From contig JAETXT010000016.1 in NCBI GenBank assembly GCA_019188255.1, positions 868,001-932,000 on the forward strand: a DNA stretch of 64,000 bases. Reading direction: 5' to 3'. The DNA comes from Verticillium longisporum (lineage: Eukaryota; Ascomycota; Sordariomycetes; Glomerellales; Plectosphaerellaceae). The position numbers were made by a program, and so were the translations under genes. Below the pieces are notes generated by a model. The model was not told the DNA's origin. It ran no database searches and saw only the letters and a list, made by a program, of their open reading frames with translations. Of the stretch, positions 21,855 through 31,519 are shown one piece after another; within the stretch, counting starts at the first letter, position 1, and each line of letters opens with the position of its first letter.

Positions 21855-24269
21855 CTGAGCACGAGCTGGCAAGATGACAAGCAGAGCGTGGGGGAATCCC
21901 TCAAACTGTAGAAACATGTAGAACTTGGCACAATTAGCAGGGACCAAAGTATTGACGTGGACCGTGATATGGCCGCTGTGGTCTGCAACTCGGGACCGTA
22001 GAGGGCATCTGGACCCAAAACGTACGGCCCGTCGCCTGGTGTTCAGATGTGCCACCGTGATGCTCGTGCGGGGAAGATACCAGGCAGCAGCAGGCTTTTG
22101 GCGAGAGAATCAGACAAAGGGCAGACAAGGCGGCCAGGATGGTCGGCCTAGGCTCGAGGCAGTACACACGCCAGCCTGGTCCCCGCGTGGTGGTCCCGTC
22201 GCTGGGCCAAGCCGACTGGCTTTCGCGCCACATTGGGGTCTTTGGGCTCTCAAATTGAAATCGAATCTCGCAGTGAAGCGTTATCTCGTCGGAGGAGGCC
22301 GTTTGAAGCAATGGACAAGGGCACCATCGGGCTCATTGCGACTTTGGGCCAAGCTGATGAGGCACTGCCCACAGCTGACCGTTGATCCAACTTCCCCTAC
22401 CGTTCGTACCGGTGAGTTTGGTCGTCTCGTAGTTCAGACACGAGAGGTAGCCAAAAGCCATCTGCTCTCAACGATCTCAAAGAGATGACAGGCCGGTGCA
22501 AGTGCTGATGGGTTGAGACAGGATTGCGATCCTTCGTCTGAAGCTGGATGCGCACCTTCCTTCCCTGCCTTTAGACAAAGGAGATCCTGTTGTGGCAAGG
22601 AGTGGCAAATTGGTCAAAGACGCTGAAGCACATCATGGAGCCTTCTCGTCGAGATATTTTCGAGTCGAGAGGGTCTGGTCAGGCTTTTTGCGGCTGTGTA
22701 GGTGCATGATCGAGGGCTCTTTCTTTGTCGTTGATGTTGGGTTGATGCACGAGTTGATGCACGAGTTGATGCACGAGAGGAGGCTGCGTCTTGTAGGTGC
22801 TGCACCCAAGTACCTCTACGGTGAAGAGGATCATCCAATAGAGAGTGTGGCTCGGCCAGCCCATATGAGGCGCAGGCCCCACGACGAAGCAAGGCGACGT
22901 CCCCGACTGGTACGGAGGCCGCCAGCAAGCGCAGCCGCCCGCCAGTCGCTCTTCGTCGCCACAGTTCCTGCCAGCCGGAGGGGCGGGGGGTACCTGGATA
23001 CTTACATGGATGTGGTAAGCAGAACAAAGGTCATTCCCAAAACGTCACCAGACCCACGCCCCTCATTCACCAACCAGGTGAACACCCAACGACGACCTCT
23101 CGCCTCGCTCGCACTGAGAAAGCGAACTCTTCTCGCATCCCAAGATCTGGCTCGTTTACCACCTGCATGGCGAAGACAAAAGCAGTCGCGTTCCGAAGAA
23201 GTGGTACTATGGGGGCCACCGTTGAACGACCCCGAATTAGCCCCCCTCCGCCGGCTGCCGTTGGTTGCCTTGAGCAAAGCCTCACGACGTGCGCAACCTC
23301 GTTCGCTCCCCCCTCTTCAAGGCCTCAAGGCTGGATCGAAAAGCGAATGACCCCCCTTCTTTTCGAGACCCAAGACATGGCTACCAACTCGTGGCCTGGA
23401 TCTCATGTTCTTCTACACACAATACCGCTGTATGACTACATTGCTGAATGACACTTGTGTCTCGATCAGCCCGGTCAGGGACCTCGTCGCCGTGGATCGC
23501 TGCAGGTCATCCCGTGTACCTGACAGAGGTCTTCCCTCACCCTTCCCTCCCGCTCGACACCCTCTCGCCGGACCATGCGCCCAGCCCGCGTGCCTGCTTT
23601 CGGCTCCTCTCTTCGCTGCTCGGTTTTGTCGACGGTACAGTGCGCAGTTGGGGCGTCTTTGACCATGGCTCTCGCTCCCTCCCTCTGCTTTTTTGTTGCG
23701 GGGGGGAGTGCGGTGGGTGTCCTGCAAACGGTCGAGTCTTCTCATGGCACAGGCAGCGAGCGACCAAACATGTCGTTGTCCTTGTTCGCTTCCTTTAAGA
23801 CAAGACTGTCCCGCTTCCGCTCGAGCCATGTCAGTCCATGCCGTGCCGTACCATGCTCCTTTGGCAGGTCACACTGACGCTCATTCGTTCTGCGACTCGA
23901 CCCGACTCGAGGTCCCCTGCTTTGATCACCTGCAGTAGTTTGTATCGTCTTGTGGACTTGACGCCGTGTTGGGTACTCGTGAGACGTTATCAAGCTGGCA
24001 TTCTCCTATTTTCCATTCCCCCATGTCCAACATCTTGTCCATCCCTGAACGTCATCTATCCGCTTTCTGCCTACCCGTCACTATCACCAAGAAGAACCCG
24101 AACCAAAGCGTGTGCGAAATCGAAAAGCGAACCAAAGAAACCCTGTTTGACATCAGCAAGCGAACGACAACGACAACGAGAACAAACATAGCCGTCGACA
24201 CCACCGACACTCACCCACGACATCCACTGGCAACAGTCCTCGGGTGCCAACCGCCTTGAACCCGTCAAG
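21855..24269. other. Intergenic region and long pyrimidine-rich leader
   Basis: About 2.4 kb. A 12-base tandem repeat lies at 22742-22777. From about 23500 onward the sequence is C/T-rich and resembles a long fungal 5' leader for the coiled-coil gene at 24270. Open frames such as 22592-23350 translate to Arg/Pro-rich sequence with no conserved pattern, and I do not call them genes. Confidence 0.5.
22742..22777. repeat. 12-base tandem repeat, three copies
   Basis: Three perfect copies of TTGATGCACGAG in tandem, preceded by a diverged half copy (GTTGATGTTGG). Confidence 0.9.
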
Positions 24270-24980
24270 GTGGACGCCGAACAGAGCATCCCGAACCTTG
24301 ATTCTCTTCTCCGCGCTCCCTCTCTCATGTCTCGTCGCTACTACATCGAGACCTCTCCCTCCGGCCGGCCGCAGTTCGTCACTCTCAAGCGCTCCCGCTC
24401 GCACCACCACCACCATCACCACCGGCCCATCGAGCACGACGACTGCTTCGTCAGCAGGGAGGACTGGAAGGCTCTCGTCGAGCGGGAGCGCTGCCTGCGC
24501 GATGCCAACGACGTGCTGACCCGTGACAACTACACCCTCAAATGCACCCTGCAGGCCACGGACGGCGAGCTGCGCCGCTACCAGGCCTGGGTGCCGCAGC
24601 TGCAGGACCGCATCCAGTGTCTCGCCGCCGACAATGCCGCGCTCAAGAGGTCGCTCGACAGCGCCGGCGGTCACTCGGAGAAGCACTACCGCGAGATTGA
24701 ACGCCTCAAGCAGAGGCTGCTTAAGGCTGACAGGGAGATCGGCGGGCTCAACGACCGCCTCAAGGATATGCTGCGGAGGGCCGGCCACGGTGTGCAGGAT
24801 CGCATTGACGACCTGACGGGCATCATCCACGACTGGAAGCGCAAGTTTGAGGTCGTGGACGAGCACAATATTCGTTTGCGGCGCGATCTGGACAATCGAA
24901 ACTCGGTCATTTCGGAGCAGTGCGAGCGCATCGATGCGTATGAGCGGATCATGAGGCGGCACGGGCTTGTGCCGCGGTGA
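24270..24980 (+). CDS. Hypothetical coiled-coil protein
   Basis: An intronless 236-residue protein of unknown function. After a short Ser/Arg-rich start comes a run of seven histidines (about 45-51). From about residue 60 to the end it is almost continuous heptad-patterned helix, rich in Leu, Arg, Glu and Asp (for example EIERLKQRLLKADREIGGL), with conserved-looking Trp residues in REDWKALVERE and IHDWKRKFEV. There is no signal peptide or membrane segment. Third positions are heavily C/G, unlike the flanking DNA, which supports real coding. A second ATG at 24327 (MSRRYYIE) could be the true start. Its layout resembles the protein encoded at 28832: low-complexity head, Trp-containing coiled coil, no introns, long C/T-rich leader. 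A structural or scaffold role is a guess. Confidence 0.75.
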   Translation: MDAEQSIPNLDSLLRAPSLMSRRYYIETSPSGRPQFVTLKRSRSHHHHHHHRPIEHDDCFVSREDWKALVERERCLRDANDVLTRDNYTLKCTLQATDGELRRYQAWVPQLQDRIQCLAADNAALKRSLDSAGGHSEKHYREIERLKQRLLKADREIGGLNDRLKDMLRRAGHGVQDRIDDLTGIIHDWKRKFEVVDEHNIRLRRDLDNRNSVISEQCERIDAYERIMRRHGLVPR

Positions 24981-27900
24981 GGGAGGACATAGGATACGGT
25001 GGTGGTTTGGTCTTGCGTTTGGTGTTTCTCGACCAGCTCCTTTCTGTCTGTCGATGATAGGGGTTTTCTGGACGGGTAACCCGCGCTGTTCTTTTTTCAA
25101 TTCCTTTTGTTTCTTTTCCCTGCCTGTAGTGGGATGGACGGTCGAGTTGCGGAGGATCATTCATTTGGCATCTCCTATGTCACGATTTACGAGGGAATGG
25201 GGCCATGTCTTCGGATGCTGTCGACGTTTGCGCACGCATCTTGTTTTGAATGTAGCTACATAGATACCACTTTGTTTTCTTCTGCCATGGCTATGTGCTA
25301 GTCAGTATACAGGCGTGAGGTAGTGGAATGGGATCTAAAGAGAAAGAGGCTCATGATCCATGGACCGGGTAGGCCCTTTCCAGCCATCTGCTTGGGTAGC
25401 AGAATAAACTGGTAGTAAGACGGGGAGCAACGTGAACGAGGTCTAACCAAGCTATAGCTCACACTGTATGATTGGCTCAGCCTCTTCAGGGATGCGCACT
25501 CTGCTGTCAGCCCAGGTCCCCCAGCGCATAGAGACATTTCGATCCACGGGCCGAGTGGGCGAACGAACTCGCTGCCGAGTCGGAGGTTGCGCCGGACTTA
25601 GCAACGTACTCCTCCAGAGCAGGCAAACGCCAAGCTAGAGCTGACTAAACTATATCACTTACACTCTGGGGATGCTTGACTTGTCGTGAGATTTCCAAGC
25701 GACGTGGGGGCCAAGAAAAGGCCGAGGGAGAGTTCACGGAGCCAAGCACTCTCTCTCTCGCACCAAGCATGTGCGCCTGGGCACGTGAAATGACATTTGT
25801 CCAGCTGCTCAGGGGTCCCTATCCTACATGTTCGGGGCCTAATAAGAGCAAGATGCCCGAGCTTTGGGCCTGCATGAACTGCACAGCAGGATGGATTTCG
25901 ATCCCGGCGGGCAGAAGAATCACGAGGGTGGTCAGACGGGAAACGGGAACGGGAACTGAAAAAAAAAACAAGAAGGATAAAAAAAAATGACATACTCGTG
26001 GCGAAGAGACAATGGTGTTTCAAGGCGCAAGTGACAAGGGGAAAAGGGGGCGGCAGGGCGAGATGCGTTCTCACGTGCAAAGTGACGATGATCGGTGGTG
26101 TAGTCCTCAGGGCTCAGCCTCTGGCAGCCGCGCGGCGGGGTGTGTTCAGCAGGTCGCAGCCTTGCATCCTTGGGCGGTTCTGGAACTCTGACAAAGTCAT
26201 CGTCTTTTGTCTGGGTTGGGGTCGCAAACAACGGATTGGGACAGGACATCGCCATTGGCATCAATTCAAACGGTCGACCAGGGATGCGGAGAGGGGCAAC
26301 AAGCGCATAGCCTCGTCGGCTGGCGGGTCTCAGCCCTACGGACGGTCGAATTTAGGCCTGTGGGGAATGATTTGCAGTGAACGTGGATCATTTTAGTGGC
26401 GATACCCTACCTAGGTCCCTAGATAGGTAGAACTGCCCAGATAGATAGGACTGCCCAGGTAGGAAAGGTAAGGTGTATGCTTGCTGCGCAGTGAGCCGCA
26501 GCGGAGATCCTGGAGGGTGTAAATCGTCTGAGCCCGAGGGGATTGGCAGTGGGCATGCTCGAGCGGCGTTTGGGGCGGCGATACTCCAACGTCACAAAGG
26601 CTGGGCGAAGGCGTGGTGCATGCTGCAAGGCACGATTCTTTGCAGACGCTGGAGAAGGGGCAGATGCTGCTTGCGATGACGCGGAGCCCTGAGTTACTCA
26701 GCGACGGCAAATCGTTGAAAAGAGACAAAGTGATGATCATCAGGGCCGTGTACCTGGGTACTCGGGCATGTACCCAGGTACCGGAGGGAACGAAAGCTGA
26801 TTGAGGGCGACTGGCAAGGCATACTCGAGCGAACGGCCTTGGCATTGTCACTTTTCTTTGTCTTCCACCGCCAGCTTTTGTTCGCGTTCCAGCGTGCAGC
26901 AGCCCAACACTGTACGGAAAGAAGGACTTACAGGACTTTCTGTCTACACCTCCCTAACGGTGCACGCCAGCTGGTAGGCGCCGTTGCGCTTGTCCTTGGG
27001 CCGCTGCCGGGCCGGTGGGTGCCTGGAGTGACGGGCGGGAGCTTGCCCATTTGCGTTGTGGCCTGTCCCGCCGTCTAGTGTCGAGCATGTCACCACGAAC
27101 CAGCCCTGTCAAAGTCTATTCATGGTCCATCGCCAGAAGCCCTCGCGTGCTGCACGCCACGAACGAATGAAATCCCCGATGGCCCGTGGTGAGGACAAGG
27201 CGAGCCAGGGTCAAAGATGATGCATGCGCGCCATCAAGTGTCTGGCATGGATGCAGGCTTCTGGTGACGAACGACAGACGACAGACGACATACTGTACAG
27301 CGAGACGAGAAGACACCACGCGACATGACCGTTCCCCAGCCCTCCTCGCCCAGGGTGACTCCACGCAATCACGGGGGTGCGCAATCGCGCCTACGCAACC
27401 TCGCAACGCGCATCGCGCATCACACATCACGCATCGCGCAACCAGAATCCCTCCAGGCTGCGAGGCCCCTCCTTGGCGCCGTTGGGGCTGGTGACCGGTC
27501 CGTCTGGGACGCGTCGGGCTGTGGGGGCTGGAAAAGAACAAGACTTTGCGATGTAGGACTTTTGGGGAGAAGAGCAGGATGAGTGTGAGTGAGAATGAGG
27601 CAAAGCAGACGTCTGCTCGATCCTTTGTGGCGCACCAATTTGCGAACCTCGCTGCGGAAGAGGAAGGAAGAGGCAACCGGCGGCACTTCCAACTATCTCC
27701 CTCGCCTGCCCCTGCCAGTTGGTCCAGACCAGACAAGGCAATCACTACTCGTCGGCGAAATCAGGCTGCCAATGCTGCTGCCGATTCTTCACTGCCTCCG
27801 TCGTAGAGTGCTGTCAGTGGCTTCCCTTCTTCCCCCCCCCTGCCCACTTGCCCACCCCTTCCCTTCCCCCCTTCCTCTCCAGCACAGCCTCGACTGCACC

Positions 27901-28720
27901 GAGCAAGCCAGATTCGGACCCGGTCAGCACTTGCTACATCCCATACAGGTGCCTTTTTCTACTTGGGCCTCTTTGTTTCCACGACTCCCACCCTCCAGAA
28001 TACCCTCCCGCCTTGTGCCCCTACCCTCCATGCATAGGTGGGCAAGTACGGGCTGGGATGCGCCGGCACTCTCCCTCCCCCCATGAATTGCCCGCTTGCG
28101 CGATGCCTGCCTGTTTGATGACTCGATTCGGCTGCGCCAAGGCACATCCTTTGTTGCCCTCCTCGAGCGAGGGTACCTCGCCTCGCATCCCGCATAGAGC
28201 CTCGTCCCCCCGGTGAACATGTACGCCGCGGTACTTGCACCGTGGCTGCCTCCGTTTTAGCCTCCTTAGCCCGGAGGCAGCAACACACCCTTTCCGTCTG
28301 GCTGGAGCCATGGCCATATCGACTCGTGAGCTCAGCGGCTCTGAGTCTTTCCATGGAATAAAAGAGAATCCAACGCCCCTTCGTCCCGCCGTCTGCCTCT
28401 CCATTCCACTCCAGACATCCCGTACCGCTCAGTCTCATTCTCATCTACGGGCCTCTCCTTGCCTCTCCTCTTGGTTGAGAACCCAGGATTTGTCTTCTCC
28501 TATATTCGCCGACCTCTTCTGGACCTGAACACCCCACCGGCACCATCTCGCTTCACGGCCTACCAAAATAAGACCATCCACTACAGCCTCGTCTACCAAC
28601 AAAAAATTATCATTCGCTCCGTGGGCTTCTCTCGTCCAGCCTGACTCGGTCCATTGGGCACAACTCCATCTTCGTGAGCCCCAAGTCATCGAATCAACAC
28701 CCAGCACCCCCCTCCTGCCG
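24981..28720. other. Long intergenic region with CCTAGG-type inverted repeats
   Basis: About 3.7 kb. It holds the 3' UTR of the upstream gene, a palindromic CTACCTAGG/AGATAGGTAG patch at about 26407-26430 with an adjacent repeated ACTGCCCAG-AGATAG/GTAGG unit, and a perfect 12-bp inverted repeat at 26750-26781. The stretch from about 27800 to 28700 is C/T-rich and is probably the leader of the gene at 28832. Long open frames on either strand (for example 27116-27745 minus) are Arg/Ser-rich without motifs and are not called. Confidence 0.5.
26750..26781. repeat. Perfect 12-bp inverted repeat with 8-base spacer
   Basis: GTACCTGGGTAC at 26750-26761 and its exact reverse complement GTACCCAGGTAC at 26770-26781, separated by TCGGGCAT. 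Each arm is itself nearly palindromic. Related TACCTAGG-type words occur 340 bases upstream. Confidence 0.9.
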
Positions 28721-28831
28721 GCACAGCAGCCTGAAGCAGCACAGCAGCCTGAAGCAGCACAACAGCCTGAAGCAGCACAGCAGCCCGAAGCAGCACAGCA
28801 GCCCGAAGCAGCACAGCAGCCTTCGGTAGCC
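28721..28831. repeat. 18-bp minisatellite immediately upstream of the 28832 start codon
   Basis: Five full copies and one partial copy of an 18-base unit, reading GCA CAG CAG CCT GAA GCA with single-base variants. It is in frame with the ATG at 28832 and would encode repeated AQQPEA. The frame is open from about 28538 but contains no upstream ATG. Confidence 0.9.
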
Positions 28832-29836
28832 ATGTCTTCATCCGGCAAGAAGGACCGTTCTTCCTCTTCTTACAAGAAGACGCACAGCTCTAGCAGCCCC
28901 AAAAGTCACCACCACAAAGCCAGCGTTGCGGGCGTCGGTGCGTTGGGCGACCAGGATAGTCCTGCAGCCAATCCTGATGGGAACTTCACAGCCCAAGGCT
29001 ACCAGCAGCAGTCTCAAAGTCCCCGCGCTCTCCGCGAGGCCCTCGACGCCGCGAGGTTCGATCTCGATCTGTGGAAACAGAAATACAGAGAGCTCGAAGA
29101 CGACCTGCGCGTTGCCCGCTCCGATCACCGTGATCTCGACGCCAGCTTCCGTGCCCTCAGCCTGAAGAACTCTCTGCTCGAGACGGACGAAAAGACCCAC
29201 GCCACCAATATCCGCAAGCTGCAAGACGCGTTGCGTGACAAGGCTGACGAGGCTGACCGACTGCGGGAGGATCTGCGACGATTCCGCCACAGCCCGCCGC
29301 AGGAACCCAACGTCTCGGCCCCGCTCGGCCCCGGACCCTCCTTCTCTTCCAGAGTGCCGTCGGACCACAAGCTGCCGCGGACGGAAAGCAGCAGGAAGGA
29401 GAAGCATCGCGAGGAGAAGGAGCGACACGCCGAAGACAAGGAGCGTCTTCGAAGCCGCTTCGACAACAAGGAGGAAAAGGGTCCTTCGAGCTCCCACTCT
29501 GCAAACTCGGGTTACTCGGGACACTCAGGGCACTCGGGGCACTCGGGCCGCTCTCGTCGCACCAGCTACATTGAGCCATTCGGCCCCGGCCATCGATCCG
29601 TGGCCAACGAGCCGGCGGTACAGAACCCGCGATCCGGCCGCGATTACATCCCATACGGGGCTTCTTCCGGCGGCCAGCCAATGGGCAGCACCAGTATCAG
29701 CACACCTCGCTCTGTTCAGGTTCCTTCTTATGCCGCCGGGTACAGCGACTCCGTCTTTTATGACGAGAGCGAGTTTGAGACGGGCGACTACTATGCCCAC
29801 CCCCTGCCGGAAAAGAAGAACAAGTCGCGCAGGTGA
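28832..29836 (+). CDS. Hypothetical Ser/His-rich coiled-coil protein
   Basis: An intronless protein of 334 residues, not recognised. The head (1-60) is rich in Ser, Lys and His. A coiled coil spans about 64-152 (LREALDAARFDLDLWKQKYR, then DALRDKADEADRLREDLRRF). A charged Glu/Lys/Arg helix follows at about 190-215. Next come a Gly/Ser/His repeat (SGHSGHSGHSGRS, about 226-238) and a disordered tail rich in Ser, Tyr and Gly that ends KKNKSRR. The ATG at 28832 is the first in frame, but the frame stays open upstream through the AQQPEA minisatellite, so a longer protein from a spliced upstream exon or non-AUG start is possible. No targeting signal is seen. It may be a diverged relative of the coiled-coil protein at 24270. 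Confidence 0.75.
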   Translation: MSSSGKKDRSSSSYKKTHSSSSPKSHHHKASVAGVGALGDQDSPAANPDGNFTAQGYQQQSQSPRALREALDAARFDLDLWKQKYRELEDDLRVARSDHRDLDASFRALSLKNSLLETDEKTHATNIRKLQDALRDKADEADRLREDLRRFRHSPPQEPNVSAPLGPGPSFSSRVPSDHKLPRTESSRKEKHREEKERHAEDKERLRSRFDNKEEKGPSSSHSANSGYSGHSGHSGHSGRSRRTSYIEPFGPGHRSVANEPAVQNPRSGRDYIPYGASSGGQPMGSTSISTPRSVQVPSYAAGYSDSVFYDESEFETGDYYAHPLPEKKNKSRR

Positions 29837-30361
29837 GCAACGACGGAAGCATGACTGGATACTTTCAGCAATGAACGAAACTGCATTGGGAAACACGCAG
29901 CCTGACGTCGACGGCTTGGACGTTGGTCCTGGCCCACCTGAATGCATCGCCGCCACGGGAGCGGCCGCAGAACGCCTCAATTCACCCGTTCTTCTCGACT
30001 CAAGCGATGCTTGATGGGGTGCGAGACATGGCTGGACCCTTTTCTCCAGTGGTAAAACCATTCCCGCATCCAAGGCACCATGGCTGAACGTCAGGATGTT
30101 CGGCCAGGTACAGCCGATCACGGTGTCTGACTCACTAGAGGGAGTCATCCGCCCGGCTGTCGACGGGATTGCCTTTTTGAGACTGCTCCATGCCGCATCT
30201 TCTCACATATTTGGCTGCACTTTCCCCCCTTCTGTGTGACTGTGTCTCCTTTCTCCCAACCAAACCGGGCGACTACAATACCCAGAACCAGGCAGCCACA
30301 ATCGCGGCTGAACACCCAGGCTCTCTCTTTTTTTTTTTTTTTCCCAATCGAAAACACCACG
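29837..30361. promoter_or_regulatory. Short intergenic promoter region with T-run
   Basis: About 525 bases between same-strand genes. A run of about fifteen T (near 30328-30342) lies just 20 bases before the next ATG, embedded in a C/T-rich leader. Poly(dA:dT) runs like this are common in fungal promoters and leaders. Confidence 0.6.
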
Positions 30362-31141
30362 ATGAAGCTCTACCCATCTATCCCCCCTAACCTCGCAACC
30401 TGGGCAGCCCGCCAGCCGTTCTTCCTTACGGCATCGGCTCCCACCCACGCCCCGCATGTCAACGTCTCCCCCAAGGGACTCGCCGCCTCGCATCTCGCCT
30501 TCCCGGATGCCAACACGGTCGCTTACATTGACCGTTCCGGCTCCGGATGCGAGACCATTGCGCATGCGTACGAAAATGGTCGATTGACGCTCATGTTTAT
30601 GTCCTTTGGCACCTTGCCGCGCATTCTACGCCTCTTTTGTAATGCTGAGGTGATTGAGCGCGGCACACCGAGGTTTGAGGAATGGATGGCCCGCGTCGTG
30701 CAGGACCGCGAGGGTGGCGGGATGGAGGGTGCGAGAGCCGTCATTGTCGGTCGCGTCTGGGAGGTGCAGACGAGTTGCGGGTTCGGCGTGCCCATCGTTA
30801 AGAAGGAGGTGTACGAACGCGGTGCAGAGGGCGATGACGGCGACGAGGAGGGTGGCAAGGAGCTGTCTGTCTTCCAGGATAGGCGCACCTTGGATGACCA
30901 CTGGCGCAAGAGGGCCGAGAACGGCAAGGTCGAGGAGTACCAGGTTGAAAAGAACGTCACGAGCATTGACGGTCTGCCCGCTCTCAAGGCAGCGAGGCGT
31001 GAGGCCGGCGAGGTCTTGATCCTTGCCGAGGGGAGGGCAAAATTGGGGCGCGCCGTGAGGGAGCGTGATGGCATCCTTCTCGGCGTGCTGCTGTCTCTGC
31101 TTGTCTGGGGTTTCACTACGATTGTGTTTGGAAAATTGTAA
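30362..31141 (+). CDS. Pyridoxamine 5'-phosphate oxidase-like FMN-binding protein with C-terminal membrane anchor
   Basis: An intronless 259-residue protein. The first ~150 residues match the split-barrel fold of the fungal PPOX-like group: FFLTASAPTHAPHVNVSPKG, then VAYIDRSGSGCETIAHAYEN and RLTLMFMSFGTLPRILRLF. These segments correspond to the strands that cradle flavin in family members. The middle has an acidic Gly/Asp/Glu insert (EGDDGDEEGG) and a charged stretch. The final ~24 residues (GILLGVLLSLLVWGFTTIVFGKL) form one hydrophobic helix, suggesting a tail-anchored protein with the barrel facing the cytosol. Whether it oxidises pyridoxamine phosphate is doubtful; many fungal members have only been annotated by fold. 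The start at 30362 is well placed after the leader. Confidence 0.82.
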   Translation: MKLYPSIPPNLATWAARQPFFLTASAPTHAPHVNVSPKGLAASHLAFPDANTVAYIDRSGSGCETIAHAYENGRLTLMFMSFGTLPRILRLFCNAEVIERGTPRFEEWMARVVQDREGGGMEGARAVIVGRVWEVQTSCGFGVPIVKKEVYERGAEGDDGDEEGGKELSVFQDRRTLDDHWRKRAENGKVEEYQVEKNVTSIDGLPALKAARREAGEVLILAEGRAKLGRAVRERDGILLGVLLSLLVWGFTTIVFGKL

Positions 31142-31519
31142 CATGTTTTTTTCCCTGTACTTCTGTTTCGATAGGCTTGTTGCTATCTAGCTGTGTATCG
31201 GCCGAGGGAGTTTGGAGTCTGTGTTAGATGATTTAAAAACAACGCTGATGTATCGTTGCCTTGACATCCATTATGATGATTTCCTTCCGGCCGTGAGACC
31301 CGTGCATCGAGATCCGAACAGTCAACCGCCTAGAGTGCCAGAGACTCGGCTCACATACGAGTGAAATCTGACTCGACGCTGGTGTATCGACGTTGCTGCT
31401 GCTGCTTTGTGGCAGTGCCTGTTCGAAAGGGGGCCACCGGGATATCCCTGAGGTTCACGTGGATATAACTGTCCAGTCACACCCACGGCGCGCTTCTGCA
31501 TCGTAGTCGAAGTGCTGCT
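31142..31519. other. Convergent intergenic region
   Basis: About 380 bases between the PPOX-like gene and UPF3, holding both 3' UTRs. There is a short GCTGCTGCTGCT run near 31396. Nothing coding is apparent. Confidence 0.6.

Noticed and set aside
22592..23350. 252-codon open frame containing the 12-bp repeat
   Set aside because: Arg/Pro-rich translation with no motif or helix pattern. It begins in non-coding-looking sequence and has no splice support.
27116..27745. 209-codon minus-strand frame
   Set aside because: Composition (Arg, Ser, Cys-rich) is typical of random GC-rich DNA; it overlaps equally long frames on the other strand.
28441..28848. Minus-strand frame with repeated CCAASG
   Set aside because: It is the antisense reading of the 18-bp minisatellite; the plus-strand reading is in frame with a credible gene.
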